DNA of 64,000 nucleotides from Deinococcus alpinitundrae (GTDB lineage: Bacteria > Deinococcota > Deinococci > Deinococcales > Deinococcaceae), in NCBI RefSeq assembly GCF_009982895.1, contig NZ_WXZL01000009.1, positions 62,001 to 126,000 on the forward strand. The letters are read 5' to 3'. Position 1 is the first letter of the stretch; the number at the start of each line of letters is the position of its first letter. Under the pieces are notes generated by a model. It did not search any database and was not told the origin of the DNA. It saw nothing but the letters and a program-made list of their open reading frames with translations. Positions 49,060 through 62,674 of the stretch are shown one piece after another. The translations under genes and the position numbers were made by a program.

Positions 49060-49725
49060 TCAGCTGCGCAGCGCGTAACCCACGCCACGCACGGTCCGGA
49101 GCAAGCCGTAGCCGTCGAGGTCACGCAGCTTGGCGCGCAGGTTGGCCATATGTACGTCCACGACATTGCTGCCGTCGGGCAACCTTCCCTGCCAGATATC
49201 CTGGCCGATTTCCTGGCGCGAGTAGACCCGGCCCGGCTGGCGGATCAACAGCGCCAGGATGTCGAACTCCTTGGGCGAGAGGCGTAACTCCTCTCCCTTG
49301 TAGCGCACCAGCCGCTTTTGCGGGTCGAGTTCGAGGTCGCCCAGCGTCAGGCTCTCGGAACCGCGCTGGCGCAGCTGGACCTTGATGCGGGCCAGCAGTT
49401 CGTCGGGGTGAAACGGTTTGATGACGTAGTCGTCGGCTCCCAGGCCGAGCAGACGCACCCGTTCCTCTACGGTATCGCGGGCAGTCAGCACGATGACCGG
49501 CACGGTGCTGTTCTTGCGCAGGCGCTGTACCACGTCACCGCCGTCGAAATCCGGCAACCCCAGGTCGAGGAGAATGAGTTCGGGCTGCTCTTCGCGCGCT
49601 TTGATCAGGCCGGTCATGGCCGTGTCGGCGTGGTCGATCTCAAAGCCCGCGTCAGTCAAGTCGAGGCGCAGCACGTTGGCGATGTCGAGGTCGTCCTCGA
49701 TCACAAGGATGCGTTGGCGGGTCAC
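49060..49725 (-). CDS. OmpR/PhoB-family response regulator
   Basis: A 221-residue regulator with receiver Asp54 (LLDLGLPDFDG) and a C-terminal winged helix (LRLSPKEFDILALLIRQPGRVYSRQEI). It is a paralogue of the regulator at 45612-46280. The start is GTG at 49725: an ATG 2 nt upstream is out of frame, and TACAAT lies exactly 6 nt before the GTG. No kinase adjacent. Confidence 0.92.
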   Translation of the reverse strand: MTRQRILVIEDDLDIANVLRLDLTDAGFEIDHADTAMTGLIKAREEQPELILLDLGLPDFDGGDVVQRLRKNSTVPVIVLTARDTVEERVRLLGLGADDYVIKPFHPDELLARIKVQLRQRGSESLTLGDLELDPQKRLVRYKGEELRLSPKEFDILALLIRQPGRVYSRQEIGQDIWQGRLPDGSNVVDVHMANLRAKLRDLDGYGLLRTVRGVGYALRS

Positions 49726-49731
49726 ATGAAC

Positions 49732-49737
49732 ATTGTA
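49732..49737 (-). promoter_or_regulatory. -10 box of a leaderless promoter (49725 regulator)
   Basis: On the minus strand TACAAT ends 6 nt before the GTG at 49725. Confidence 0.6.
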
Positions 49738-50040
49738 CCCGAGTCGCCGCAGATTCTCACCGATTGGTTCGGGAGGCCGGGTGAGTTGACACGTGGGGAA
49801 GCAAAAGCGGAGCAGGTCGCCGCGTCGCCTACATGTTCGTGTTAGTCTGACACCACTGCATCTGCGGATGCCTCTTCATTGTTTTCCCCGGTTTCCAGTT
49901 CGGGGCGCACCCTTTGAAACAGCACACGTTGAACAGTTCTTTTGAGGCCTCTCCCCCTGACCCGGCCCCTGTGGCCCTGACCGCAACCCAGATCTCACCC
50001 GCCCGCCCCGGCGCACCGCTGACCGGGCACAAGGAGCACG
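49738..50040. other. About 300-bp region upstream of the RNase J gene
   Basis: No supported gene. It must hold the promoter of the RNase J gene; TAGTCT at 49843-49848 is a possible -10 without a good -35, which would give a leader of about 185 nt. The last part (49930-50020) is C-rich. No hairpin stands out. Confidence 0.4.
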
Positions 50041-51696
<1,656 letters not shown>

Positions 51697-51711
51697 ACTC
51701 AGGCATATGTG

Positions 51712-51747
51712 GGCGGGTCGGCATGGGCTGGCCCGCCTTCACCTTTG
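51712..51747 (+). terminator. Possible terminator after RNase J
   Basis: GGCGGGTC (51712-51719) pairs with GGCCCGCC (51730-51737, one G-T pair); the tail TTCACCTTTG is only moderately T-rich. Confidence 0.4.
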
Positions 51748-51816
51748 CTTGCGGCCCCGTCCAGATGACCCGGCTACCATCACGTTTCGGGAGCTGGGCC
51801 GTGAAATACTCGGTTC

Positions 51817-53163
51817 ATGCCGCGCCTTTCCGCTTCTGCCTCCCTGCTGCTCACGCTGGCGCTCCTCGTCTCGCCGCTGACAGTCGCCCAGGAGATTCCC
51901 GCCACGCCTCTCCCCTCTCCTGCCGCCCCGGAGTTGCCGCCCACACCTGCAGCGCAGCCGCTACCCACGCCAGCGCCGCCCACGCCCCCGGCAGTCACAC
52001 CACTCACACCCCAGCCTGCGCCCGCTCAGGCCACCCCCGTCAAGGCCCCGCCTACCGCAACCGCACCCAAACCAAAGGCCACCGACAGCCTGACACTGCG
52101 TTTCGAGGCCAGTTTTCCCGCTGTGGTGAACGGCAAGAAAACCACTCTGCCCTACCGCGAGACCCTGATTATCCCGCCGGAGCGCCTGGCGCAACTGCGT
52201 GCCCAGGGCAAGGTAACGGCCAGTCTGGATGCCGACCTGGGGGCACTGCTCAACCGTGTCATGGCTCCGGCCCGCGACGCCCGCTTCGAGGTGCAGCCGG
52301 ACGGACAGTGGGCTGTGGTGCAACACAACAGTTTCAAGGTGGACACAGGAGCGGCCCGCGCTGCCCTGGCCGCAGCCATCAAGGACGGACAGACCACCCT
52401 GGTCAGACTGACGCCCACTGGGAGCGTTGCCCCAAAGCGTACTCTGGATTACTTTGTTTCACGTGGAATTACGGCGTTCCTGGCAGGCGGACAGACCGGC
52501 TACGATGGCTCCAGCCCGGCCCGCATCACCAATATTCATGTGGGTACACGGGCCTTTCAGGACCAGCTGTTCGAGGGCAATACCTTTTCCTTCAACCGGA
52601 TGCTGGGGCCGATCACGACCCGCGCTGGCTTCGTCACCGGCCTGGTGATCGCCGGCGAGCGCACGGCCTCGGGCATCGGCGGCGGCATCTGCCAGGTGAG
52701 CACCACCGTGTTCCGGGCGCTCTACGGTGCGGGTCTGCCGATTGTCGAGCGACGTAACCACAGCTATCAGGTCTATTACTACGACCCTCAGGGCCTGGAC
52801 GCCACTATCTACCAGCCAAGTCAGGATCTGCGTTTCGCCAACGACACCGGCGGGGCGCTGTGGTTCCAGTCCGACTGGGACGACGCCCAGAAACTGCTGG
52901 TGGTGCGGGTGTTCGGCAAGGCCCGCGATTTCGATGTGCAGGTGCAGGAGCCGCGCATCCTCAGCACCACGCCCTCGCCGCCCGACAAGGTGGTGACCGA
53001 CGCCACCTTGAAGAAAGGCGAGCGCAAGCAGGTGGACTGGGCCGCCGAGGGTGCAGTGATCGAAGTCGACCGGCTCTTTACGCGCAACGGTCAGGTGTTC
53101 AAGCAAGACACCCTGAAGAGCAGTTACCGCCCCTGGCCAAACATTTTCGCCGTGGGCCGCTAA
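51817..53163 (+). CDS. VanW-family exported protein
   Basis: A 448-residue protein with a signal peptide (cleavage near VAQE), a 65-residue Pro/Ala/Thr-rich stretch, a domain of about 130 residues, then the VanW domain: [42 protein letters not shown] and [14 protein letters not shown]-terminal G5-like beta part ends the protein. VanW is linked to vancomycin-resistance clusters but its function is unknown. Probably anchored near the cell wall. AATACT lies 6 nt before the ATG. Confidence 0.88.
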   Translation: MPRLSASASLLLTLALLVSPLTVAQEIPATPLPSPAAPELPPTPAAQPLPTPAPPTPPAVTPLTPQPAPAQATPVKAPPTATAPKPKATDSLTLRFEASFPAVVNGKKTTLPYRETLIIPPERLAQLRAQGKVTASLDADLGALLNRVMAPARDARFEVQPDGQWAVVQHNSFKVDTGAARAALAAAIKDGQTTLVRLTPTGSVAPKRTLDYFVSRGITAFLAGGQTGYDGSSPARITNIHVGTRAFQDQLFEGNTFSFNRMLGPITTRAGFVTGLVIAGERTASGIGGGICQVSTTVFRALYGAGLPIVERRNHSYQVYYYDPQGLDATIYQPSQDLRFANDTGGALWFQSDWDDAQKLLVVRVFGKARDFDVQVQEPRILSTTPSPPDKVVTDATLKKGERKQVDWAAEGAVIEVDRLFTRNGQVFKQDTLKSSYRPWPNIFAVGR

Positions 53164-53175
53164 ACGAAGTCCAGC

Positions 53176-53213
53176 AGAAAGGGCCGTCCGGATCATGCCG
53201 GGCGGCCCTTTCT
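53176..53213. terminator. Bidirectional terminator between VanW gene and parB
   Basis: A 16-bp stem (53176-53191 with 53198-53213, one G-T pair) and a 6-nt loop. The ends AGAAA/TTTCT give U-rich tails on both strands, fitting two convergent genes. Confidence 0.85.
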
Positions 53214-53224
53214 TGTGAAGGCGT

Positions 53225-54803
<1,579 letters not shown>

Positions 54804-54847
54804 TTCGTCGTCACATCATCACCCTCAGCGCCAATGGCGCGCCGTTT

Positions 54848-55582
54848 TCAGAATAGCGGTTGTTTACCGGGCACACCCTCACGCCGGGGATAGCGTGCGG
54901 GGGTCGGCCTCAGCTTGCGCATCACCACCAGACTGCGTGGATCGCCTGTGATCGGCAGCTCGAAGTGTTTCACATGAAACAACTCGCCTCCCAGCTCGGC
55001 GGCGGCCCGGTGTCCGGCGTCCTGCTCTTCCGGCGTGAGCTGACCTTTCTGGGCGATCAGCAGCCCATCGGTCTCCAGTAGCGGGAGGCACAGTTCGGCC
55101 AGCACCGGCAGCGTCGCCACGGCCCGCGTCACGACGCGCTGATACTGCTCGCGGTGCGCCGGGTCGCGGCCCAGGCTCTCAGCGCGGCCAGCCAGCACCT
55201 GTACCTGACCGAGCTGAAGCCGGGCTGCCGTGCGGGCGATGTACTCGGTCTTCTTGCGGGTGGCATCCACAGCCAGAATCTGAAGCTGTGGATAGACGAT
55301 CGCCAAGGGCAATGCCGGAAAGCCCGCCCCACTGCCCAGGTCGAGCAGCCGAACAGAAGGCTGAATCGTTTCACCGAGCCAGCCGCCGAGGTAGCAGGTC
55401 AACGAGTCGATGAAATGCTTAAGGATGATGTCGCTCTCAGCTGTCAAGGCCGTGAGGTTCATCTGGGCGTTGCCTTCCAGCAGTGCCACCTGGAGTTCGG
55501 CGAAGGCGGGCAGATGCGGCCTCAGATCAAGACCCAGCTCCAAACCGCCTTGCAGCAGCAGCGCAGCACCTTCAGGAGTCAT
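54848..55582 (-). CDS. rsmG: 16S rRNA (guanine-N7) methyltransferase RsmG
   Basis: A 244-residue RsmG (GidB): the SAM-binding motif [23 protein letters not shown] and HFIDSL are diagnostic. It methylates G527 of 16S rRNA. The ATG at 55582 is preferred to an in-frame TTG at 55603. The gene contains a parS-like site at 54966-54981. mnmG lies upstream with a 129-bp gap that holds another parS-like site. Confidence 0.93.
   Translation of the reverse strand: MTPEGAALLLQGGLELGLDLRPHLPAFAELQVALLEGNAQMNLTALTAESDIILKHFIDSLTCYLGGWLGETIQPSVRLLDLGSGAGFPALPLAIVYPQLQILAVDATRKKTEYIARTAARLQLGQVQVLAGRAESLGRDPAHREQYQRVVTRAVATLPVLAELCLPLLETDGLLIAQKGQLTPEEQDAGHRAAAELGGELFHVKHFELPITGDPRSLVVMRKLRPTPARYPRREGVPGKQPLF
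54966..54981. promoter_or_regulatory. parS-like site 1
   Basis: TGTTTCACATGAAACA, a perfect 16-bp palindrome with one difference from the canonical parS (TGTTTCACGTGAAACA). It lies within rsmG. Confidence 0.85.
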
Positions 55583-55642
55583 GGACGCACCCTGGGCACT
55601 CAAACAGCTCGTTTTCGATCACCACTTCGCTCCACCTGTCAC

Positions 55643-55658
55643 AGTTTCACGTGAAACA
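55643..55658. promoter_or_regulatory. parS-like site 2
   Basis: AGTTTCACGTGAAACA, one difference from canonical parS (first base). It lies between rsmG and mnmG. Confidence 0.88.
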
Positions 55659-55711
55659 GAGGCGCTGTCAAACAGCGGTGTCGGACAAACTCGAGGAGCA
55701 GTGTCGTCATT

Positions 55712-57580
55712 TCAGGAGGATGTTTCACGGGAAACACCTTCGCGCTGATGGGGAGCATGTTGCTTGAGATACACCAGCAAGCTGGAAATGTCAGCGTGGC
55801 GTACCCCCGGCAGACGGGCGGCCTGGGCTACGGTCTGCGGCTGGGCACGCCGCAACTTCTCGCGAGCTTCGTTGGACAGCACCGGGACTGCCGCATAGTC
55901 AACACCGCTCAGACTCAGGTGGCGCGCCCGGCCCTCGGCGGCCAGCTGACGACCGGCGCGCTCGATGTACCCGGCATATTTCACCCGGATTTCCAGCGCC
56001 TCGCGCTCGTCGGCGCTCAGGGGAGGCAGCTGCAGGCCCAGCGCCTCGACATCGCCCAGACTGAACTCGGGACGGCGCAGCCACTGATCGGCGGGCTGGC
56101 CCTGGACACGCTGGCTCGGCAGGGCGCTGTGGGCCGACTCAATCCGCCGGTATTTGGCCCGCACCGCATCGCGCCGCTCCTGCGACACCAATCCCAGTTC
56201 GAAGCCCGGCTCGGTCAGCCGCTCATCGGCATTGTCCTGACGCAGCAGCAGGCGGTGTTCGACCCGGCTGGTCATCATCCGGTACGGCTCGTCGCTGCCC
56301 CGCAGGGTCAGGTCGTCGAGCATGACGCCGATGTAACTTGTTTCACGGGAAACAATCGGCTGCTCGTCCAGACCCTGCGGCAATCCCAGTGCCCGCCGGG
56401 CCGCCGCCGTACCTGCGACGAGACCCTGTGCTGCTGCTTCCTCGTAGCCGCTGGTGCCGTTGAGCTGACCCGCTGTGAACACACCCGGCAGCAAGCGCGA
56501 TTCGAGGTTCAGGGTCAATTCAGTGGAATCGACCACATCGTACTCGACGGCGTAGGCGTAACGGTGAATGACGGCCCGTTCAAAGCCCAGCAAGGTTCGC
56601 ACCAGCTGATCTTGCAACCTGGGCGGCAGGCTGCTGGAAAAACCCTGCAAATACACTTCGCTGGTGTCCAGACCCTCAGGTTCGACGAACAGCAGATGGC
56701 GGTCATGGTGGGCAAAGCGCACGACCTTGTCCTCAATGCTGGGACAGTAGCGTGGTCCCAGGCCCTCGATATCGCCCGCATACATCGGCGATTCATGCAG
56801 GTTCTCGTGAATCAGTCGGTGGGTTTCGGGAGTGGTGTGGGTCTGCCAGGTGGGGGAGCGGACCGCATAAGGGCCGGGGCTGCCGGTAAAACCGCGGGGC
56901 TGCGGGTCGGCAGGAACCTCTAGGAGCGCGGCAAAGTCCACCGCGTCGGCTCGCACACGCGGCGGCGTGCCGGTCTTGTAGCGCTTGAGCACATGCCCGG
57001 CACGAGCCAGCGGAGCCGAGAGAAAGCGTGACGGCGGCTCGCCCTGGCGTCCCTCGCCGCGCGACTGCCGGCCGTACCAGGTCAGGCCGCGCAGAAAGGT
57101 ACCCGCCGCGACGACCACGCTGCGGGCCTGAAAGCGGCGGCCATCGGTGGTGACGACTTGCCAGCCCTGGCCGTCCGGCTCCAGATCTGCCGCCTCGCCG
57201 CGCACGATCTGGAGATTGGGCACATCGAGCAGCCGCTCCTGGGCGCGCTCGGCATAGAGGTCGCGGTCGTTTTGAACCCGGAGCGACTGCACGGCGGGGC
57301 CCTTGCTGGCGTTGAGGGTACGGGTATGAATGGCCGTGTCGTCGGCCAAGCTGGGCATCAGACCGCCGAGCGCCTGAATCTCGAACACCATCTGGCTCTT
57401 GCCGGGGCCGCCCACGGCCGGATTGCAGGGCATTCTGCCGATGGTCGCCGGGTTGCTGACCAGCAGGGCGACGGAGCCGAACTTGGCCGCGGCCCAAGCC
57501 GCCTCGATGCCCGCATGCCCGCCGCCGATCACGATAACGTTCCAGCGGCGCGGCGCGGCGGATGTATGGGGCGCAGTCAT
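55712..57580 (-). CDS. mnmG: tRNA uridine-5-carboxymethylaminomethyl modification enzyme MnmG
   Basis: A 622-residue flavoprotein: FAD-binding [10 protein letters not shown] near residue 19-28, [12 protein letters not shown], the GTFLRGL stretch, [18 protein letters not shown] and a C-terminal helical domain. With MnmE it makes the cmnm5 group at tRNA wobble U34. It heads the mnmG-rsmG-parA-parB cluster typical of origin regions. TAAACT lies 6 nt before the ATG. Two parS-like sites lie inside its coding sequence. Confidence 0.95.
   Translation of the reverse strand: MTAPHTSAAPRRWNVIVIGGGHAGIEAAWAAAKFGSVALLVSNPATIGRMPCNPAVGGPGKSQMVFEIQALGGLMPSLADDTAIHTRTLNASKGPAVQSLRVQNDRDLYAERAQERLLDVPNLQIVRGEAADLEPDGQGWQVVTTDGRRFQARSVVVAAGTFLRGLTWYGRQSRGEGRQGEPPSRFLSAPLARAGHVLKRYKTGTPPRVRADAVDFAALLEVPADPQPRGFTGSPGPYAVRSPTWQTHTTPETHRLIHENLHESPMYAGDIEGLGPRYCPSIEDKVVRFAHHDRHLLFVEPEGLDTSEVYLQGFSSSLPPRLQDQLVRTLLGFERAVIHRYAYAVEYDVVDSTELTLNLESRLLPGVFTAGQLNGTSGYEEAAAQGLVAGTAAARRALGLPQGLDEQPIVSRETSYIGVMLDDLTLRGSDEPYRMMTSRVEHRLLLRQDNADERLTEPGFELGLVSQERRDAVRAKYRRIESAHSALPSQRVQGQPADQWLRRPEFSLGDVEALGLQLPPLSADEREALEIRVKYAGYIERAGRQLAAEGRARHLSLSGVDYAAVPVLSNEAREKLRRAQPQTVAQAARLPGVRHADISSLLVYLKQHAPHQREGVSRETSS
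55721..55736. promoter_or_regulatory. parS-like site 3
   Basis: TGTTTCACGGGAAACA, one difference from canonical parS. It lies at the 3' end of mnmG. Confidence 0.82.
56339..56354. promoter_or_regulatory. parS-like site 4
   Basis: TGTTTCACGGGAAACA, identical to site 3, inside mnmG. It is unlikely by chance in a 16-bp window. Confidence 0.82.
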
Positions 57581-57586
57581 GGCGTC

Positions 57587-57592
57587 AGTTTA
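57587..57592 (-). promoter_or_regulatory. -10 box of a leaderless promoter (mnmG)
   Basis: On the minus strand TAAACT ends 6 nt before the ATG at 57580. Confidence 0.55.
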
Positions 57593-57661
57593 GCGGGCAG
57601 GGAAGAAGCCGGGCGTGCCGGGCGTGACACTGTAATTTTCCCGGTGCCAGGTTTGCAGGGT

Positions 57662-58429
57662 TCAGAACGGTACGGCCCGCACGCTCATGACCGGGTTGTG
57701 CTGGTCGGCGTCGAGCAAGAGTTCGAGGTACTCGCGGTCCGGCAGGGCGTCGATCATGGCGAAGCAGGCGGCCTCGTCGAGGTAAATGCCGCCGTGCATC
57801 TGGGTGTGACCGTAGACCCCGTAGGCCAGATCGGCCATCATGACGTACTCGGGAGTCTCTTGCCACCAGCGCTTGGGGGCGTGGTCGGTGTAGAACAGAT
57901 CGTCGTAGTAGGCGAAGGCGGGCAGCGGCCCCACGTGGGCAAACTGCACCCGGCCCACCCGCAGCTCGCGCATGAAACTGCCGAACCACTGGCGCAGGTG
58001 GTCGGGCAAGACCACGCCGCCGCGCTCCGGATCGAACTCGTTGTGAGTCAGGCCGCCGGTGGTGCCGAGCTGGTAGCGGTGATGCACCACCCCGTCGTCG
58101 TGGTTGCCCAGAATGAAATGCACCGAGGTCGGTGCGGCTTCCTGAAAAGCCCGCAGCTTTTCGAGTTCGCGAACCTGCTGGCGAGCAGCGGCGAAGAGAT
58201 GGTCCTCGTTGCGCGCGTCGAAGCTGACCAGACCGGTCAGCCGGGCATACTCGCCCAGGTTCTTGGGATGCACCAGATCGCCGATGAACACGACCTGATA
58301 AAAGCCCTGGCGCACCGGGGGCGTCGGCAGGCCCTGCGCGTCGGCGCAACTCGCTGCCCGCAACGCCGCCCACATGGTGTCGTAGTCGGCGTGAACGTCA
58401 CCGATGGCAATAAATTTACGGATGGTCAT
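57662..58429 (-). CDS. Calcineurin-like metallophosphoesterase
   Basis: A 255-residue phosphoesterase with the metal motifs in order: GDVHADY, GDLVHPKN, GNHDD and, C-terminally, GHTQMHGG. No signal peptide. It could act on nucleotides, phosphoproteins or RNA; the substrate is unknown. It starts 12 nt after the Rad52/DdrA-like gene, so the two are probably one transcript. Confidence 0.85.
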   Translation of the reverse strand: MTIRKFIAIGDVHADYDTMWAALRAASCADAQGLPTPPVRQGFYQVVFIGDLVHPKNLGEYARLTGLVSFDARNEDHLFAAARQQVRELEKLRAFQEAAPTSVHFILGNHDDGVVHHRYQLGTTGGLTHNEFDPERGGVVLPDHLRQWFGSFMRELRVGRVQFAHVGPLPAFAYYDDLFYTDHAPKRWWQETPEYVMMADLAYGVYGHTQMHGGIYLDEAACFAMIDALPDREYLELLLDADQHNPVMSVRAVPF

Positions 58430-58441
58430 CTGCCGACTCGC

Positions 58442-59056
58442 CTAACGCCGCTGAAGCGCCTGAAGCTCTTTGTAGATGGCCCGGCTCTCGGCCACCGTCT
58501 CGCCGTAGCCGCGCAGCAGCAGCCGGGTGGCCTCGCCGCCCTTGCCCGCCTCGCGCAGTTGCTCCATCAGGGTATCGATATGGGCGCGTGCACTGCTGAG
58601 CTGGGGATCGAGCGGCACCTGCGGCGGCAAAGGGCGCGCTGCCGCACCGCGCTGCTGCGCGGCGGGCGATTCGCCGAGGCTGCCGAGTTCGCTGACATTA
58701 GGGCCGTCGTCAGGATCGTACTCGACCCAGGGCGCTTCGAGCGTACTCGACACCCCGAAATACCGGAACGCGTCAGCCAGCGCCAGCTTCTTGGCGTCCT
58801 CCAGGGTATGCCCGCCGCTGAGACCCTCGCGCGCCGCACCGCCCAGGCTCAGGCGGGCGCGCACCAGTGGAGGAGAGACCGAGTCGCAGGCCCAGCTCAG
58901 GCCCCAGGTGGGGTCGGCAGCAGTCAGGCACCCGGCCAGGGTATCGAGGTCGGGCACCGGCAGCACACGGGCCTGGTCACCGCGCACCTCGGCTACCGCC
59001 CAGGCACTCAGGGCGGCGCGCAGCGCCTCGCGAACGGCGTCAGGAGCATCAGACAT
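58442..59056 (-). CDS. Rad52/DdrA-like single-strand annealing protein (divergent)
   Basis: A 204-residue protein. Residues about 30-130 follow the Rad52/DdrA core order: a LDTLAGCLTAADPTWGLSWAC segment, beta strands with VRARLSLGGAAREGL, and a helix EDAKKLALADAFRYFGV resembling the KxAxxDALKR helix of DdrA and Rad52. A Pro/Gln linker and a C-terminal helix pair follow. It differs strongly from DdrA itself, so it may be a second annealing protein. The assignment is by pattern from memory. TAGACT lies 6 nt before the ATG. Confidence 0.55.
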   Translation of the reverse strand: MSDAPDAVREALRAALSAWAVAEVRGDQARVLPVPDLDTLAGCLTAADPTWGLSWACDSVSPPLVRARLSLGGAAREGLSGGHTLEDAKKLALADAFRYFGVSSTLEAPWVEYDPDDGPNVSELGSLGESPAAQQRGAAARPLPPQVPLDPQLSSARAHIDTLMEQLREAGKGGEATRLLLRGYGETVAESRAIYKELQALQRR

Positions 59057-59062
59057 TCGAGC

Positions 59063-59068
59063 AGTCTA
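59063..59068 (-). promoter_or_regulatory. -10 box of a leaderless promoter (Rad52/DdrA-like)
   Basis: On the minus strand TAGACT ends 6 nt before the ATG at 59056. No radiation/desiccation response motif is visible here. Confidence 0.55.
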
Positions 59069-59218
59069 CCGAGTTTCGCAGCCCGGCGGCGGCGGCTTAA
59101 GCCACGTTCAAGGCGCGGTGACTGGACGGTGGGAAGGGAGGTGAGGGTGACAGCTGTCACCTTCCAGGCCTGACGCTCCTCACTACGCTGCCGAATCATC
59201 CGCGTTCAGACTGAACCC

Positions 59219-60129
<911 letters not shown>

Positions 60130-60133
<4 letters not shown>

Positions 60134-60687
60134 CCGTCCCACTGCGTCCGAGCATCTGGCCGGTGCTGGGCGGCGGCCTGCTGATCGTCTGGATGCTGAT
60201 CCGGCGCTTGCGCCTCAGCGTAGGCGCACAATCGCTGGACGCCCGTGGTCGCCGCCGCCTGACGACCCGCTCGGTCATTCTGGGTGCGGTACTGCTGCTG
60301 ACCCTGATTGCGCCGCACACGCTGACGAGTTACGGCGCGGGCGCGGTGGGCGCATTAATTGGCGCAGGGCTGGCGTACTGGTCGCTGCACCATACCCGTT
60401 TTGAGCGGGGTGCAACGGCCACAGCGGTGCGCTACCTGCCGAACGTCTGGATCGGCAGCGCGGTGTTCGCGTTGTTCGTGGTGCGGCTGCTGTGGCGGAT
60501 GGTGCCGATGGTTCTGGGCGGCCAGTTGGACAACACGTCGGGCAACTCGTTTGACCCCGGCCAGTTCAATGCCAGCACCTTCACCTCCGGCAGCCCGCTG
60601 ACCTTCGCACTGTTTACCGTGTTCGTCGCCTACCAGATCATGTACAGCTTCGGCGTGCTGCGCCGGGCCAGAGGAGCCACCGTATGA
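60130..60687 (+). CDS. Small integral membrane protein (DUF1453/CcdC-like)
   Basis: A 185-residue protein with five hydrophobic segments and a basic loop (RRLRLSVGAQSLDARGRRRLTTR). It overlaps both neighbours by 4 nt. The order of helices resembles CcdC/DUF1453 proteins, but that is tentative. It may be an accessory subunit of the exporter. Confidence 0.65.
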
Positions 60688-61475
60688 CCACCTCCAGCGT
60701 TCCGGCCACTGCCCGTCCCGCCGTTTCCCCCCTGCGTCCCTTTCTGGCCCTGGCCCGCGCCGAGGTCGTGCGGCTCCTTCGCAACCGCGCATACCTGATT
60801 CCTGCGCTGATGCTGCCGATGCTGTTCTTCGCGCTGTGGGGGCTGCCCAACGCCAGCGGCAAGCTCAGCGGCGTCAACGCCGGACAGTACATGCTGGTGT
60901 CGTACGCTGCCTACTCGCTGATCACTACCGCCATGTACGGCTTCGGGGTGGCAGTGGCTTCCGAGCGCTCGTCGGGCTGGTGGCGGCAGCTCCGAATCGC
61001 GCCGGTTTCGCCCGTTGCCGTTTTCGGGGCCAAGATCACCGCCTCGCTGGTGATGGGACTGCTCAGCTTCTCGGCGCTGTGCTTGTTCGCCGGGCTGGTC
61101 GGCCACGTCTGGCTGAGCGCGCCGCTGTTCCTGAGCGTGCTCTTCAGGCTGCTGCTGGGCATGGTGCCGTTCGCGCTGCTGGGGCTGGCGCTGGGCCTGC
61201 TGGTCGGGCCGGACGCGGCGGGCGGTGTCGCCAACCTGATCTCGCTGCCGATGCTGTTTGCCTCAGGCATCTTCATTCCGCTGGAGGTGGCTCCCGATTT
61301 TGTCAAGACGATTGCGCCTTATTTGCCCGCCTACCACTACGGTCAGCTCGGCTGGAGCGCCCTGGGGGCCGTACAGGGTGCAGAATGGGTTCACTGGGCC
61401 TGGCTGGCCGGGTACTCCGCCGCGTTCCTGCTGATCGCCCGCTGGGCGGCGGGCCGGGCCGAGACGCGGCGCTGA
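60684..61475 (+). CDS. ABC-2 type transporter permease
   Basis: A 263-residue permease with six membrane helices and the ABC-2 pattern: RLLRNRAYLIPALMLPMLFF at the start, GVAVASERSSGWWRQLR, and PYLPAYHYGQL near the end. It pairs with the ATPase at 59219. Substrate unknown; the linked two-component system suggests response to envelope stress or a toxic compound. Confidence 0.9.
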   Translation: MTTSSVPATARPAVSPLRPFLALARAEVVRLLRNRAYLIPALMLPMLFFALWGLPNASGKLSGVNAGQYMLVSYAAYSLITTAMYGFGVAVASERSSGWWRQLRIAPVSPVAVFGAKITASLVMGLLSFSALCLFAGLVGHVWLSAPLFLSVLFRLLLGMVPFALLGLALGLLVGPDAAGGVANLISLPMLFASGIFIPLEVAPDFVKTIAPYLPAYHYGQLGWSALGAVQGAEWVHWAWLAGYSAAFLLIARWAAGRAETRR

Positions 61476-61504
61476 GGGGAGAGCTGAGCAGGAGAGGAGG
61501 GGAG

Positions 61505-62674
61505 ATGCAGACGCCAGAAGTCACCAAGAAACCCAACTGGGGACGCTTCTGGCGTCTCTTTCCGCTGATCTGGCTGGTCTACTTGTTTTTTCCAGTCTCG
61601 CAGGTTCTTGGCAGCGACCAGCCAGAAATTATCAAGCTGCTGGCGGTGGTGGGCGTGGCCGTGTTCGTGTGGGTGTGGACACAGCTCTATAGCCAGCGCG
61701 AGGCGCGCGTGCGCCATGCCCGGCACCTGGGCCAGCATCAATTCTGGGTGCTGGCGGCGTACGGGTGGTGCCTGATCCTGTTCGCCGGCTTCACGCCGCT
61801 GCCGGACAGTCCCGGCTTCACTTTTCTGGTGTACGCCGCCGCCGTCGCCGGGTTTCAGCGCAGCTTCCGGGTGGCGCTGTGGGGGCTGATCGGGGTCGTG
61901 TTTGCCATGTTCGTGCCGAGCTGGCTGGGTGCTGGGCCGCTGGGCGTGCTCGACATCGTGCAGGTGCTGCTGCTTTCGAGCTTTGCCATGTACGGCAACC
62001 ACGCCGGGTTTCGTCAGGGCATGGCCCAGCAGCGTCTGGCACAGGTGCAACTCGAAAAGGAAAAACTGGCCGCCGACGCCGAACGCGAGCGGATTGCCCG
62101 CGATTTGCACGACCTGCTGGGCCATACCCTGAGCGTGATCGTGCTGAAAAGCGAACTCGCCAGCAAGTTGGCTGACAAGAACCCGGCCCGCGCCATCCAG
62201 GAAATCCGCGAGGTGGAGCGCATTTCCCGCGAGGCGCTGAGTGAAGTCCGTGCCGCCGTGCAGGGCTACCGGGGCAGCGGCCTGAGCGCCGAACTCGCCC
62301 GCAGCAAGGTGGCCCTGGACGCGGCGGGCGTGCGGCTGGTGCTGGAGCGGCCCCCACTGGAATTGCCGCCTGCCACCGAGGCCGGAATCAGCATGGTGCT
62401 GCGCGAGGCGGTGACCAACATCGTGCGCCACGCCCGCGCCCAGAACTGCACCGTCATGATCGAGCAGCGCGGCGAAGTCTACTGGCTCGAAGTTCAGGAT
62501 GACGGCGTGGGCGGCCTGGCGCCCGAGGGCAGCGGCCTGACCGGGATGCGCGAGCGGGTCCGCGCGCTGGGCGGCGAACTCAGGCGGGCGGGCGAGGGCG
62601 GCACCCGGCTGAGCGCTCAGTTTCCGGTTGCCCAACCCTCCGAGCGCCCCGCCCTCCAGAAGGTCACGGCGTGA
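61505..62674 (+). CDS. Sensor histidine kinase (DesK/NarL-type)
   Basis: A 389-residue kinase with about five membrane helices in the first 165 residues, a linker coiled coil, the HisKA_3 box ERIARDLHDLLGHTL with His202, and a HATPase_c domain (REAVTNIVRHA, DDGVGGL, GLTGMRERV). It should phosphorylate the regulator that follows with a 4-nt overlap. The sensor is entirely membrane-embedded, as in DesK and LiaS-like kinases. GGAGG precedes the ATG at 61505. Confidence 0.92.
   Translation: MQTPEVTKKPNWGRFWRLFPLIWLVYLFFPVSQVLGSDQPEIIKLLAVVGVAVFVWVWTQLYSQREARVRHARHLGQHQFWVLAAYGWCLILFAGFTPLPDSPGFTFLVYAAAVAGFQRSFRVALWGLIGVVFAMFVPSWLGAGPLGVLDIVQVLLLSSFAMYGNHAGFRQGMAQQRLAQVQLEKEKLAADAERERIARDLHDLLGHTLSVIVLKSELASKLADKNPARAIQEIREVERISREALSEVRAAVQGYRGSGLSAELARSKVALDAAGVRLVLERPPLELPPATEAGISMVLREAVTNIVRHARAQNCTVMIEQRGEVYWLEVQDDGVGGLAPEGSGLTGMRERVRALGGELRRAGEGGTRLSAQFPVAQPSERPALQKVTA

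Noticed and set aside
52455..52470. A fifth parS-like site (TGTTTCACGTGGAATT) inside the VanW gene
   Set aside because: Three mismatches to the consensus and no palindrome; the half-site is probably chance within coding sequence.
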